A stretch of DNA of 64,000 nt from an uncultured Muribaculaceae bacterium (GTDB lineage: Bacteria > Bacteroidota > Bacteroidia > Bacteroidales > Muribaculaceae): positions 10,849 through 74,848 of the forward strand of contig CAQFOZ010000003.1 in NCBI GenBank assembly GCA_948788915.1, given 5' to 3'. The notes under the pieces were generated by a model. The model was not told the DNA's origin, did not search any database, and worked only from the letters and a program-made list of their open reading frames with translations. Positions 35,954 to 44,043 of this stretch are shown here, one piece after another (position 1 is the first letter of the stretch; each line of letters starts with the position of its first letter). The position numbers were made by a program, and so were the translations under genes.

Positions 35954-37378
35954 TTAACGTCTTTTGTCAAGCTCCCCGAGAGTGAGTGTCGCCTTTTCCA
36001 GACCCATCCCTTTCGCTTTGTCCAGATACCGGCGTGCCGTCGCAAAATCCTTCTCCCGTATAGCCAGTGCGCCACGTGCATAGGCAGCCTCGGCAGAGTC
36101 GCCTGCCTTATCCAGATATCGGTGTGCCGTCGCAAAATCATCTCGCCGGATAGCGGCATTGGCAGCATTGAGGTTGGCAATCTCATCGTTCGGGAACATA
36201 CGCACTGCTGTCTCGAAAACATCGGTAAATTCGTCAGTACCGGGTTCATACTTTCCGGCAACGAGGTAGAACTCGTTGAGACTAAGTTTCTGCGGCTGTT
36301 CTTCCATGATACGTTTTATCTCCTCTGTGTCGCTGAACTTGCGGATATTGTAATCTATGCGGTAATCTGTATGGCGTAACGCCGGGTAGAAGTGCTGCAA
36401 CATGAAGCGGTACTCTTCAGGGTAGCTGCGCTTGATTTTCGCTTCCTTGGCATCCGGCTCCATCTCACTGTCGATCAAAGCCAGAATCTCTTCCCGATGA
36501 CTGATGTTCGACTGTTCCACGTAGTGGCGCAATCCCGCCCAGTCCTCAGGCTCGTAGTCGGTACGGATAATGTCGTCCGTAAAGTGGTACAGCTGACCGA
36601 TGTGTTTTTTGAGCGCAGCGGTACGTCCCATGGCCAGCTCAGTGTTGTGTCTGTAGGGACTCTCCGGTGAGGCGAAACCTTTCAGCCACACGGAAGTGAT
36701 GGTGACATCCCTGTCATCACGTACGGAGTCGATGGTGGCCTGTATCTTGCTCAGTTCGGTAGTGTTGTGGCGGTATTCAGGATAAATTACCGTCTGATCC
36801 ACAGGGAAGTCTATGTACGCCGAACCGGACAGCGAACGGCTTTTCATGATTTCCGCTTCGGGCTGCACAAATACCAGTTCAGGGAAGAAAGACTCGTGAT
36901 GGAGGCCCAATATCCCTTCGTTCGCCGATAGCATTTTATGGCAGCAACCCCAGTCGCTGCGGTGGAACTTGAGGGTCGCTCCGTCCATCCAGTCGTTGTA
37001 TTCGATGAGATGGCTGTAGTATATGTCGTCCGGCTTATCCTTTGCCCGATAAACAATCTCTTTTTCACCCGAAATGCTGCCTATGCCGTTTCTGACATAA
37101 TAGTAATATCGTCTGCGCCCGTATATTCCTACGGATGGAAGATCCAGGGAATTCGCTCCGTTGACCAGACGCGGCGTGAGAAGCACGGCACGGTTGGAAG
37201 GCACGTCAAGGCCTTCCAAATCCATATCCATAACCACGTTCAGAAATTTCCCCTCGCGCTCCATTGCGAAATTTCCGACGGAAACACCGGGAATGATACT
37301 CTTTGCATCCTGCCCGTAAGCTTCCGGCATAAAGGCCATGCCCGACAGGATTAGCGTTAGATATGCCTTCCTTTTCAT
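35954..37378 (-). CDS. DUF3868/OmpA-like protein of the pilus operon
   Basis: 474 residues. Signal peptide (LTLILSGMAFMPEAYG), a DUF3868 domain (about 25-200; PGVSVGNFAMEREGKFLNV, NRAVLLTPRLVNG), an OmpA-like peptidoglycan-binding domain (about 210-330; DVTITSVWLKGFASPES, NTELAMGRTAALKKHI) and a TPR-like tail (about 390-470) with two ATAHRYLDKA / ATARRYLDKA repeats. DUF3868 genes commonly precede fimbrillin genes in Bacteroidales. A periplasmic or outer-membrane scaffold that ties the pilus system to the cell wall is plausible. It lies 12 bp after the DUF3575 gene. Confidence 0.75.
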   Translation of the reverse strand: MKRKAYLTLILSGMAFMPEAYGQDAKSIIPGVSVGNFAMEREGKFLNVVMDMDLEGLDVPSNRAVLLTPRLVNGANSLDLPSVGIYGRRRYYYYVRNGIGSISGEKEIVYRAKDKPDDIYYSHLIEYNDWMDGATLKFHRSDWGCCHKMLSANEGILGLHHESFFPELVFVQPEAEIMKSRSLSGSAYIDFPVDQTVIYPEYRHNTTELSKIQATIDSVRDDRDVTITSVWLKGFASPESPYRHNTELAMGRTAALKKHIGQLYHFTDDIIRTDYEPEDWAGLRHYVEQSNISHREEILALIDSEMEPDAKEAKIKRSYPEEYRFMLQHFYPALRHTDYRIDYNIRKFSDTEEIKRIMEEQPQKLSLNEFYLVAGKYEPGTDEFTDVFETAVRMFPNDEIANLNAANAAIRRDDFATAHRYLDKAGDSAEAAYARGALAIREKDFATARRYLDKAKGMGLEKATLTLGELDKRR

Positions 37379-37390
37379 GTCTGTTGTTGT

Positions 37391-37975
37391 TTAGAATAGA
37401 TAAACAAGATTGATAGCCGCCTTGGTGGGCCCTACATAATGGTGCGGTTTGTTAGTCTCAACTCTCTTGCCACATCCGGTACACCGGAACTTGTCATAAC
37501 GGGTATAGGAATAACCGAAACCTACTTCCGCTTCCAGATTCCAGTGACGGCCGAGAATCCATGCATATCCGTAGGCTATACCGGCTCCTGCGAACCATCC
37601 CTGATAACGGGAATCCTTCAGCTTCCGGGCATCAGTTCCCAAGAAATTGAGTTTGCCGTCAAAACCACCGATATTGTATTGACCCCCATGCAGGTGGAAT
37701 CCAAAAAAATGTGCACCAAAACGGTCGCATAGCCAGTGCCGGACTTCCGGTTGTATGGCCCAGTGCTTCCAACGCCTGTCATTCGAAAATTTCCAGCCGT
37801 TCAATTGTCCTGAAGCATCCAATGTCCATTTGGGTGCCAGCCCGACTTCAATGCCAAGATTCGGGCTTAAGACCGCATCGGAGAGAAAGTTGGTCTTTAC
37901 TGCCACGTTTTGTCCCATGACAACATAAGATGCTACGGAAATGAAGATTGCAAGAAGTAAAATGATTCGTTTCAT
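37391..37975 (-). CDS. DUF3575 outer-membrane protein, first gene of the pilus operon
   Basis: 194 residues. Signal peptide (ILLLAIFISVASYVVMG), then VAVKTNFLSDAVLSPNLGIEV, WAIQPEVRHWLCDRFGAHFFG and a final TKAAINLVYLF, typical of DUF3575, a small beta-barrel family that heads fimbrial operons in Bacteroidales. Its ATG lies 48 bp from the left repeat of the first invertible switch, so its transcription is the direct target of inversion. Confidence 0.78.
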   Translation of the reverse strand: MKRIILLLAIFISVASYVVMGQNVAVKTNFLSDAVLSPNLGIEVGLAPKWTLDASGQLNGWKFSNDRRWKHWAIQPEVRHWLCDRFGAHFFGFHLHGGQYNIGGFDGKLNFLGTDARKLKDSRYQGWFAGAGIAYGYAWILGRHWNLEAEVGFGYSYTRYDKFRCTGCGKRVETNKPHHYVGPTKAAINLVYLF

Positions 37976-38023
37976 TATTCCTTGGCCTTTATTTTTGTTT
38001 CTACATGTTTATCAGTTTTTGTT

Positions 38024-38257
38024 TCTCTTGTTAAGAGAAGTATTAAAGTATTAGATATGATATAATTGACAGGAATACAGTAAATTATCAAGATTTGACA
38101 TTGGGTTTTGCATGATATCTGTTATGATCTGACATTTATGAATGTTGCCAAATGGTAATTTTTTAAGCTCGTTTGTAAAGAAAACTTGCCTGTGCCTGCC
38201 AATTTATCAGATAAAATAATTACTTTTGTATTTATTTATACTTCTCTTAACAAGAGA
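38024..38257. promoter_or_regulatory. invertible promoter switch 1 (inverton)
   Basis: Two 20-bp perfect inverted repeats, 38024-38043 (TCTCTTGTTAAGAGAAGTAT) and 38238-38257 (its reverse complement), bound 194 bp. Inside, a TACTTTTG -7 box (38221-38228) sits 10 bp before the right repeat and points right, away from the pilus operon. Inversion would put it next to the left repeat, pointing at the DUF3575 gene about 50 bp away. No minus-strand TAnnTTTG was found in this segment. The repeat is itself a dyad (TCTCTT-AAGAGA), as expected for a recombinase site. The nearby tyrosine recombinase is the obvious invertase. Confidence 0.85.
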
Positions 38258-38307
38258 GTTGCGTTTTTTTTCTGCAAATTTTCAATGTAATTTCTGCTCA
38301 TAAACAT
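38236..38307 (-). CDS. possible 23-codon leader peptide crossing switch 1
   Basis: On the minus strand an ATG at 38307, preceded by AAAGGA, opens 23 codons (MFMSRNYIENLQKKN...) that run through the right repeat of switch 1 and stop just inside it. After inversion the same frame would be extended to 26 codons with a different end. It could lead a transcript started in switch 2. Very short; no other coding evidence. Confidence 0.2.
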   Translation of the reverse strand: MFMSRNYIENLQKKNATLLLREV

Positions 38308-38409
38308 CCGTCCTTTCGTTTCCCTATTCGTCAGTCAAACTTTGTTGCGTTTTATCGGAACATTTCTGGTGGAATGAGTGAAAGTTCCCCTTTCAGAATA
38401 GATATACGA

Positions 38410-38607
38410 TAATTCTCTCTTTAAGAGAAGTTTTACGGATTAGTATTATTGATAATCAAATAGATATGTATTATCATAAGGCTATTTGCAAAACAAGGTG
38501 GCATGGTTTTGTAGCTTCATTTGCCAGATTTCTAATTTTTTTAATGCGTATTTCATCTCTTTTTTATATCTTTGCATTTGTAAAAACTTCTCTTAAAGAG
38601 AGAATTA
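38410..38607. promoter_or_regulatory. invertible promoter switch 2 (inverton)
   Basis: A second pair of perfect inverted repeats, 25 bp, at 38410-38434 (contains CTCTCTTTAAGAGAAG) and 38583-38607, bounds 148 bp. A TATCTTTG -7 box (38567-38574) lies 8 bp before the right repeat and points right. The repeat shares TTAAGAGAAGT with switch 1 but differs in the centre (TCTCTT-T-AAGAGA against TCTCTT-GTT-AAGAGA), so the two should recombine within, not between, pairs. Inversion would send transcription left across 152 bp and switch 1 towards the pilus operon. Confidence 0.85.
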
Positions 38608-38749
38608 CGAATTAGTATAACATTTTTCTACAGACTAAGGCGGACTATTATATTTCGTATAATGGTAGGTTAAAGTATTTAAAGGCCAACAGTATGCCGA
38701 TGCCCGTCTTTAGTTTGCATGACTGTTGCCGGTCAAAAGTTCAGCCCTG

Positions 38750-39958
38750 TCAAAGGATACTCAGCACTATGGAATTGGCTTTATCGACTGAAGATGTGTC
38801 AAGAGAGGCCAGATAGATTCGGGTTGTGCTTTCGGAATCATGACCCAGGGCTTCGCTGATAATAGATATTGATATGTTTTTGCTTCTGGCTATGCTTGCC
38901 CAGGAATGGCGCGCGACATAGCTGGTCAATGGAATTTCCAATCCGATTTGTTTGCCTATCTGTTTAAGCCTATCGTTCAGTTTATGGGCTGCATTCTTGT
39001 ATTGAGTGCGTTTGTCTGTGCCGTCTTCCTTTATGATAGGTAGCAGATAAGGACTGGATCCGGTATCATATTTGTCTATGATTTCTTGCATGGGCTTCTC
39101 CCATTTTATGAACAGTTGTTGGCTGTTTTTTTTACGACGGTAGACAAGTATGTTGCCCGGTAGGTCCTCCTTTTTTAGAAAAGCCATATCAATGAATGAC
39201 ATTCCACGTGTGTAGAATGAGAACATGAATAAATCTCGTGCATAATCGAGCTGAGGGAACAGACTCAGGTCAAGATTCTTGATTTCTTTGATACTTTTTG
39301 CAGAAAGTGCACGTTTAACTGTCTTGTCTATTCCTGTGTATACATGTCTGAACGGAAACCTCTGTACGGTGAGTTCTTTATCTACTGCACGATTATAGAT
39401 AGCTCGGAGGTTACGCATATAAAATGAGGTGGTGTTTTTGCAGAGGCCTCTTTCTCTCAGCCAGTGTTCGTATTCCGACATGAGATTGGAATCAAGGTCC
39501 TCTATTAGGATGTCTCGCCCTTCTCTGAATCGTTTGAAACTGTTGACTGCTGTTGAGTATTTGGCCGCAATCTGCTTCTTGCCAATCTGTGTCAGGCGGC
39601 TGATGAGGTCGGTGGCAAAAGAGACGAAACATCCATCGCTATCGGGAGCGTTGTAAAGTTCTATAACCTTGTCCGAATTATATGGACAACCCGATTTGTC
39701 AAGTCTGGCTATGATTCTGGAAAGTCGTGAGACATTGAACGCCACTGCATCGCGCAAAGTAGACAGATAATCGCAACGTTCAGTGTTGCTGCCGTCAGGC
39801 GTGACTATATTTGATTCCCTGGCGTTCCATTCGTATGGAAATAACTTGTAACCGGTATAGATTTGTCGGGTTACCCGGTTGTGGATGACCTGATAGAAGA
39901 GCGTCCCTGACTTGTCAGGCCGGGAAGAAGCCCTGAATTTGATTCTTACTGTAGCCAT
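38750..39958 (-). CDS. tyrosine recombinase, Tsr/Mpi-like DNA invertase
   Basis: 402 residues. N-terminal arm-type domain (IKFRASSRPDKSGTLFYQVI), SAM-like core-binding domain (about 100-200) and catalytic domain. The first catalytic Arg is in the YTRGMSFIDMAFL motif characteristic of Bacteroidales invertases; the second block is SYVARHSWASIAR, then EALGHDSESTTRIYLASLD with nucleophilic Tyr382. Such enzymes flip adjacent promoter segments controlling fimbriae, capsule or surface lipoproteins. Its 3' end lies 142 bp from the right repeat of switch 2, on the same strand as the pilus operon. A similar hairpin core lies before its own start. Confidence 0.88.
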   Translation of the reverse strand: MATVRIKFRASSRPDKSGTLFYQVIHNRVTRQIYTGYKLFPYEWNARESNIVTPDGSNTERCDYLSTLRDAVAFNVSRLSRIIARLDKSGCPYNSDKVIELYNAPDSDGCFVSFATDLISRLTQIGKKQIAAKYSTAVNSFKRFREGRDILIEDLDSNLMSEYEHWLRERGLCKNTTSFYMRNLRAIYNRAVDKELTVQRFPFRHVYTGIDKTVKRALSAKSIKEIKNLDLSLFPQLDYARDLFMFSFYTRGMSFIDMAFLKKEDLPGNILVYRRKKNSQQLFIKWEKPMQEIIDKYDTGSSPYLLPIIKEDGTDKRTQYKNAAHKLNDRLKQIGKQIGLEIPLTSYVARHSWASIARSKNISISIISEALGHDSESTTRIYLASLDTSSVDKANSIVLSIL

Positions 39959-39967
39959 AGATTTGCT

Positions 39968-39992
39968 TATCGTTTAAATTTGAATACTTATT
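39968..39992. repeat. single end of the 186-bp MITE-like repeat
   Basis: ATCGTTTAAATTTGAATACTT matches the inner right end of the elements at 48820 and 52337. Only this end is present, 10 bp before the recombinase start. Confidence 0.5.
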
Positions 39993-39999
39993 ATAATTA

Positions 40000-40036
40000 A
40001 AGAGAGATGTGTGTCTTTTTGACATACATCTCTCTT
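40000..40036. promoter_or_regulatory. 16-bp stem hairpin between divergent genes, shares core with switch 2 repeats
   Basis: AAGAGAGATGTGTGTC (40000-40015) pairs with GACATACATCTCTCTT (40021-40036) across TTTTT, with one G-T wobble. It stands between divergently transcribed genes, so no transcript needs to end here. TTAAAGAGAGA at its left edge equals the outer half of the switch 2 repeat. It may be an operator or accessory recombinase site. The remaining 40037-40233 is AT-rich with no gene. Confidence 0.5.
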
Positions 40037-40233
40037 ATTTTATTGGAATGTTATAATAATAATTTTTTATTGCTGTCCGATAAAATGAAATAAACTGAAA
40101 ATTTGTTCAATTTTTTATTAAAAAGTAAGCTATTTGTTGTGATAATAATTATTATTATTAATTTTACGAAGAATATCATTCTCAAATATGACCATTTTGA
40201 TTATATCATATGGAAAGTTAAATTCATTTACGC

Positions 40234-42726
40234 ATGAAAAAAATTATATTCACAGCTTGGTTATTTCTTAGTATATTCGGATTAGAGGGGTATGCTTTGG
40301 AGCCGGATTCACTTGCATATTTATTGGGATACCAGGCATGGGTTTATCCGCAGGAGAAGGTTTATGTGGCTACTGATAAGGATGTATACACAGCTGGTGA
40401 CACAATCCGTTTCCGGGCTTTCCTTGTTGACGCACTTAAATTAACCGGGAAAACAGACGGAAGCAAATATGTTTATGTCGAGATCAAGAACCCTTTTGGG
40501 GAAACGGAGCAAAAGATAAAGGTTAAGGAGAGAAATGGTATTTTTGCCGGTATAGTCCCTCTTGCCGAAGAGATGGCAGAGGGGACTTATACTCTGGCGG
40601 GATATACCTTGTTTATGAAAAATCAGGGAGAAGATTATTTTTTCAAAAAACCATTACCTGTTAAAAGCCAACTGGCTAAGAAATATAAACTGGAGACACA
40701 ATTTAAGGGGAATAGACTTATTACATCATTGACTGAACGTTTTAGCGACAAACCGGTTGCAGCAAATGGAGTTTACCTCAATTCTAAAAAAGAAGTTTTG
40801 CAGGAGAATATTCATAACCGTTCCAATTTCAATTTCTCGTTAGGTTCAAAGGCTTTAAAAGAGGATGTTCTGAAAGTTTGCTATGACAGATATGAAAAAT
40901 TTGTAAGAATCCCTAAAGATACCTCTTCTCTCTCGGTTACTTTTCATCCGGAGGGCGGATACCTGATACCTGAGGTAACAAACATTATGGCATTTAAGGC
41001 TCTTGGAACTTACGGCCTCTCTAAAGAGGTTAGTGGATACGTAGCTGACGAGACCGGAGATAAAGTATGTGATATAGCAAGTTCTCATAAAGGAATGGGC
41101 ACATTCTCTATGACCCCGAAGACAGGGAAGACTTATCATGCAGTGTTCAACGGTCAAAGGTTTGATTTGCCTGAACCTAATCCCAAAGCTACGACTTTAA
41201 GTGTCAATACACGGAATCAGGAATCAATAACAATTAAAATAAAAGGTGAATTCAACCCTGATGACGTATTGTTTGCCGACAATTGCGGAATCGTGACATT
41301 CTTCAGTAAGACTACCAGACCGGAATTCAAAGTTAACCGCAAGATGTTGGGATCGGGCTTGATTCAATTATATCTTGTAAACCCGAAAAACAATATCATC
41401 AGCAGCAGATTGATATTCAATAGAAACGGATATGTCTATTCCGATTCAATCAACTCCGTCCCGGAGGGAGACTATGTTGTCACTTCCCGCAAGAATGATT
41501 CCGGAGCGGTGCCGGTGCAATCCATTGTCTCGGAACTCATGCTGCAGAGCGACCTCAAGGGTCATATCGAGAATCCGGATTACTATTTCATTTCCCCCGA
41601 CAGCATCAAGGACTCACATCTTGACAACCTGATGCTTACCCAAGGGTGGAAGAGATATGATATTCAGAAAGCAATTAAAGGGGATTTTGACGAGCCTCAA
41701 GAGCCAATGGAAATTGGTGGTGAACTTACAGGAACTGTTTTTTCGCGATGGAAAAGAAAACCTCTTGAAGGGGCTGTGGTCAACGCTATTGCTCCTGAAA
41801 TAAATTATGTAGGCGCTACCGAAACGGATGGTTCCGGTAGATATGCATTAAATGGTGTGGATTGGCCTGACGGCACATTCTTTATTTTACAGGCGTTCAA
41901 TAAAGAAGGTAATAAAGAACATAATATAGAAATAGATATTGATGACCCTGTTGTTGTGAGGAATCTTCCGGAAGACCTGTGCGCAACAGTTACTGATTCG
42001 TATATCTTTGATAACGGAGCTGTCTGGCTTAAGGAATTAGAAGTAAAAGCTCAAAAATCAGACGAAGAGGTACGTCTGGATATGCTTAGGGCGTTGGGAG
42101 TAAAAACCATGACTTCAAATGAAATTCAAGAAATGAATATCACCTCATTTGATGAGGTAGTCCGTAAAATTCCTGGATTGACAATTATGAATGGAACTCT
42201 TGTAAATCCGGGAGCAAAAAAATTAAACGGATCAACAATAGTTGAGATATGGGTGGATGGAACGCGCTGGACACCGTATAACGAAACGGTACCATCAAAT
42301 GATTCAAGTTATGGTGCCATACCTCATAATATATTTACAGAATTTGCTAATCAATACCCCATTCATGTTGTCAAGAGTATTCAATATTATAGACCTTCTG
42401 CCGCACTCATAATAAGTATGTCGGCAGCTGATAATGGCGGTGCACTTGTAGTTACCACTAAGGATGGTTCCGATCTGACGGACTGGGATCAAGACCTTTT
42501 CCTGAAAAGAGTAACCCCTCTGGGTTATCAGGATGAGGCGGAGGCTTACAAACCTCACTTCACATATGATCCGATTGATGAGACTACTCAGACCTCATAC
42601 TGGTATCCGCAGGTGCACAACTTGGATGATTTCATTCCCCTTGAAAATTCGACAACTGTAATAGAGGGAATCACTGAGACCGGGCTCCCTTATATGGGGA
42701 AAATAAAAAGTAAAAAGAAAAAGTAA
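40234..42726 (+). CDS. MG2-domain protein with carboxypeptidase-regulatory and TonB-plug-like domains
   Basis: 830 residues. Signal peptide (IIFTAWLFLSIFGLEGYA), a macroglobulin-like MG2 domain (about 38-145; EKVYVATDKDVYTAGDTIRF), further beta-sandwich domains, a carboxypeptidase-regulatory-like module near 500-570 (LEGAVVNAIAPEINYVGAT) and a plug-like domain near 610-745 (SFDEVVRKIPGLTIMNG). There is no beta-barrel, so it is not a full receptor. Proteins of this layout are widespread in Bacteroidales and of unknown function, probably periplasmic or outer-membrane associated. It is divergent from the recombinase and not obviously part of the pilus system. Confidence 0.7.
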   Translation: MKKIIFTAWLFLSIFGLEGYALEPDSLAYLLGYQAWVYPQEKVYVATDKDVYTAGDTIRFRAFLVDALKLTGKTDGSKYVYVEIKNPFGETEQKIKVKERNGIFAGIVPLAEEMAEGTYTLAGYTLFMKNQGEDYFFKKPLPVKSQLAKKYKLETQFKGNRLITSLTERFSDKPVAANGVYLNSKKEVLQENIHNRSNFNFSLGSKALKEDVLKVCYDRYEKFVRIPKDTSSLSVTFHPEGGYLIPEVTNIMAFKALGTYGLSKEVSGYVADETGDKVCDIASSHKGMGTFSMTPKTGKTYHAVFNGQRFDLPEPNPKATTLSVNTRNQESITIKIKGEFNPDDVLFADNCGIVTFFSKTTRPEFKVNRKMLGSGLIQLYLVNPKNNIISSRLIFNRNGYVYSDSINSVPEGDYVVTSRKNDSGAVPVQSIVSELMLQSDLKGHIENPDYYFISPDSIKDSHLDNLMLTQGWKRYDIQKAIKGDFDEPQEPMEIGGELTGTVFSRWKRKPLEGAVVNAIAPEINYVGATETDGSGRYALNGVDWPDGTFFILQAFNKEGNKEHNIEIDIDDPVVVRNLPEDLCATVTDSYIFDNGAVWLKELEVKAQKSDEEVRLDMLRALGVKTMTSNEIQEMNITSFDEVVRKIPGLTIMNGTLVNPGAKKLNGSTIVEIWVDGTRWTPYNETVPSNDSSYGAIPHNIFTEFANQYPIHVVKSIQYYRPSAALIISMSAADNGGALVVTTKDGSDLTDWDQDLFLKRVTPLGYQDEAEAYKPHFTYDPIDETTQTSYWYPQVHNLDDFIPLENSTTVIEGITETGLPYMGKIKSKKKK

Positions 42727-42777
42727 ATTGTAAGTAGTTGAATTGCGGAAGAATAACTTATAAATGAATGCTAAAGA

Positions 42778-44043
42778 TTAACTGTCTCTAATTGATTTGT
42801 TGAATATTTCAAGATATCTCTTTGCGACTGATTCTTCACTGAAGCGGTCGCAAACGCTTTTATGCATGGCGGTGCGAACTTCAACGGGGGCTTGGAATGC
42901 CCAGATGATACCCTCCGCTATCGCTGTCGCATTCTTTTGCGCATCATTGCTATAGGGGGCAAGATAACCTGTTTGCAGATGGTCTATGATGTCGCTCTGC
43001 CCTCCGTGATCGAGTGCTACAGGTATACATCCCCACGCCTGACCCTCGATCAGTGTGCCGGGAAGTGTCTCCCATTCTGATGTGGACACAACAATATCTC
43101 CGGATTCATATATAGATCTGATTGCAGACGGATCCACTTTGCCTAAATGCTTGTGTGCTATTGTAATACCGTTCAGTGAATCCGGATTCTTTACTCCTCC
43201 GAATGTGATGAGCTCAAGCCTCTGCGCTATGGCGGGATGTTTGTCTGCTAAAATCTTTGTAGCTTCTGCAAGTACGGATAGCCCTTTGACGGGATCATCA
43301 AGGCGCGCTGCTCCGAAAACTATGCGTTTTTTATCTTTTCTCTCCTCATCCTGTATGTTTGTTTCGGTATTCCTGTCAATAGGGAATGCGTTGGGTATCA
43401 CCGAAACATCCTGATCATACAGCAGGGTTGAGGATTTGGCAAGACCTGCAAGCCAGTTGCTTACGCATACGAAATGGATTCTGTTGCCAGTTTTCCCTTC
43501 ATACAGCTTTTTTTTGCGAAGCAGAGTCTTTAATGCAAGCCTGGATCCGGTGGGCATGAGCGGACACTCCCGGCAAAGGCCGGCAGGAGATTTGTAGCTT
43601 GTACATGAGCCGGCATGATGGCATATCCCTGTCATGCACCACATGTCATGCATGGTCCAGACAACCGGCTTCCCTGAATCAAGCAGTTTCCCGATCTCTT
43701 TGAGCGAGAGCATTCCCTGATTCACCCAGTTGAGGCATATTGCATCCGCTTCCTGTACGAATGGCAGCCGGTGTATTGGCAACCCGTCCGATGCCGTGTC
43801 AAGCTGGAATAGAGTGGCACGGTTGTGCCCGTTGGCGAGAAATATCTTCAGTCTCTCGGCAAGAAAGGGTATCTTGACCCCTGTTTTGGATGCCGCTTCT
43901 GTCACATAGGGATAATCTGTCAACTTTTCGGTCACTATCAGACGTGCGTCATGTCCGAGGTTGCGGAGAGCTTGTGTCAGACGCAGGCTTACTACTGCCG
44001 CTCCGCCTGTGGAATCCGATTTGTTGATTATGGCGATCTTCAT
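42778..44043 (-). CDS. glycosyltransferase family 4 protein
   Basis: 421 residues from the ATG at 44043 (MKIAIINKSDSTGGAAVVS). The open frame extends to 44121, but those codons overlap folA and lack family similarity. GT-B fold: N-terminal STGGAAVVSLRLTQAL, a Cys-rich loop (CHHAGSCTSYKSPAGLCREC), then FGAARLDDPVKGLSVLAEA and the donor-binding STSEWETLPGTLIEGQAWG with its conserved Glu. It transfers a sugar from a nucleotide-sugar donor to a surface glycan; specificity is not readable. Its start overlaps the folA stop as ATGA, so the two are translationally coupled. Confidence 0.85.
   Translation of the reverse strand: MKIAIINKSDSTGGAAVVSLRLTQALRNLGHDARLIVTEKLTDYPYVTEAASKTGVKIPFLAERLKIFLANGHNRATLFQLDTASDGLPIHRLPFVQEADAICLNWVNQGMLSLKEIGKLLDSGKPVVWTMHDMWCMTGICHHAGSCTSYKSPAGLCRECPLMPTGSRLALKTLLRKKKLYEGKTGNRIHFVCVSNWLAGLAKSSTLLYDQDVSVIPNAFPIDRNTETNIQDEERKDKKRIVFGAARLDDPVKGLSVLAEATKILADKHPAIAQRLELITFGGVKNPDSLNGITIAHKHLGKVDPSAIRSIYESGDIVVSTSEWETLPGTLIEGQAWGCIPVALDHGGQSDIIDHLQTGYLAPYSNDAQKNATAIAEGIIWAFQAPVEVRTAMHKSVCDRFSEESVAKRYLEIFNKSIRDS

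Noticed and set aside
36938..37354. Plus-strand open frame opposite the DUF3868 gene
   Set aside because: Overlaps an intact gene with clear domains; no motif of its own.
38024..38607. The four TCTCTT/AAGAGA hairpins as ordinary terminators
   Set aside because: They form two exact inverted pairs, enclose promoter boxes and neighbour a Tsr-type recombinase, which fits invertible switches much better.
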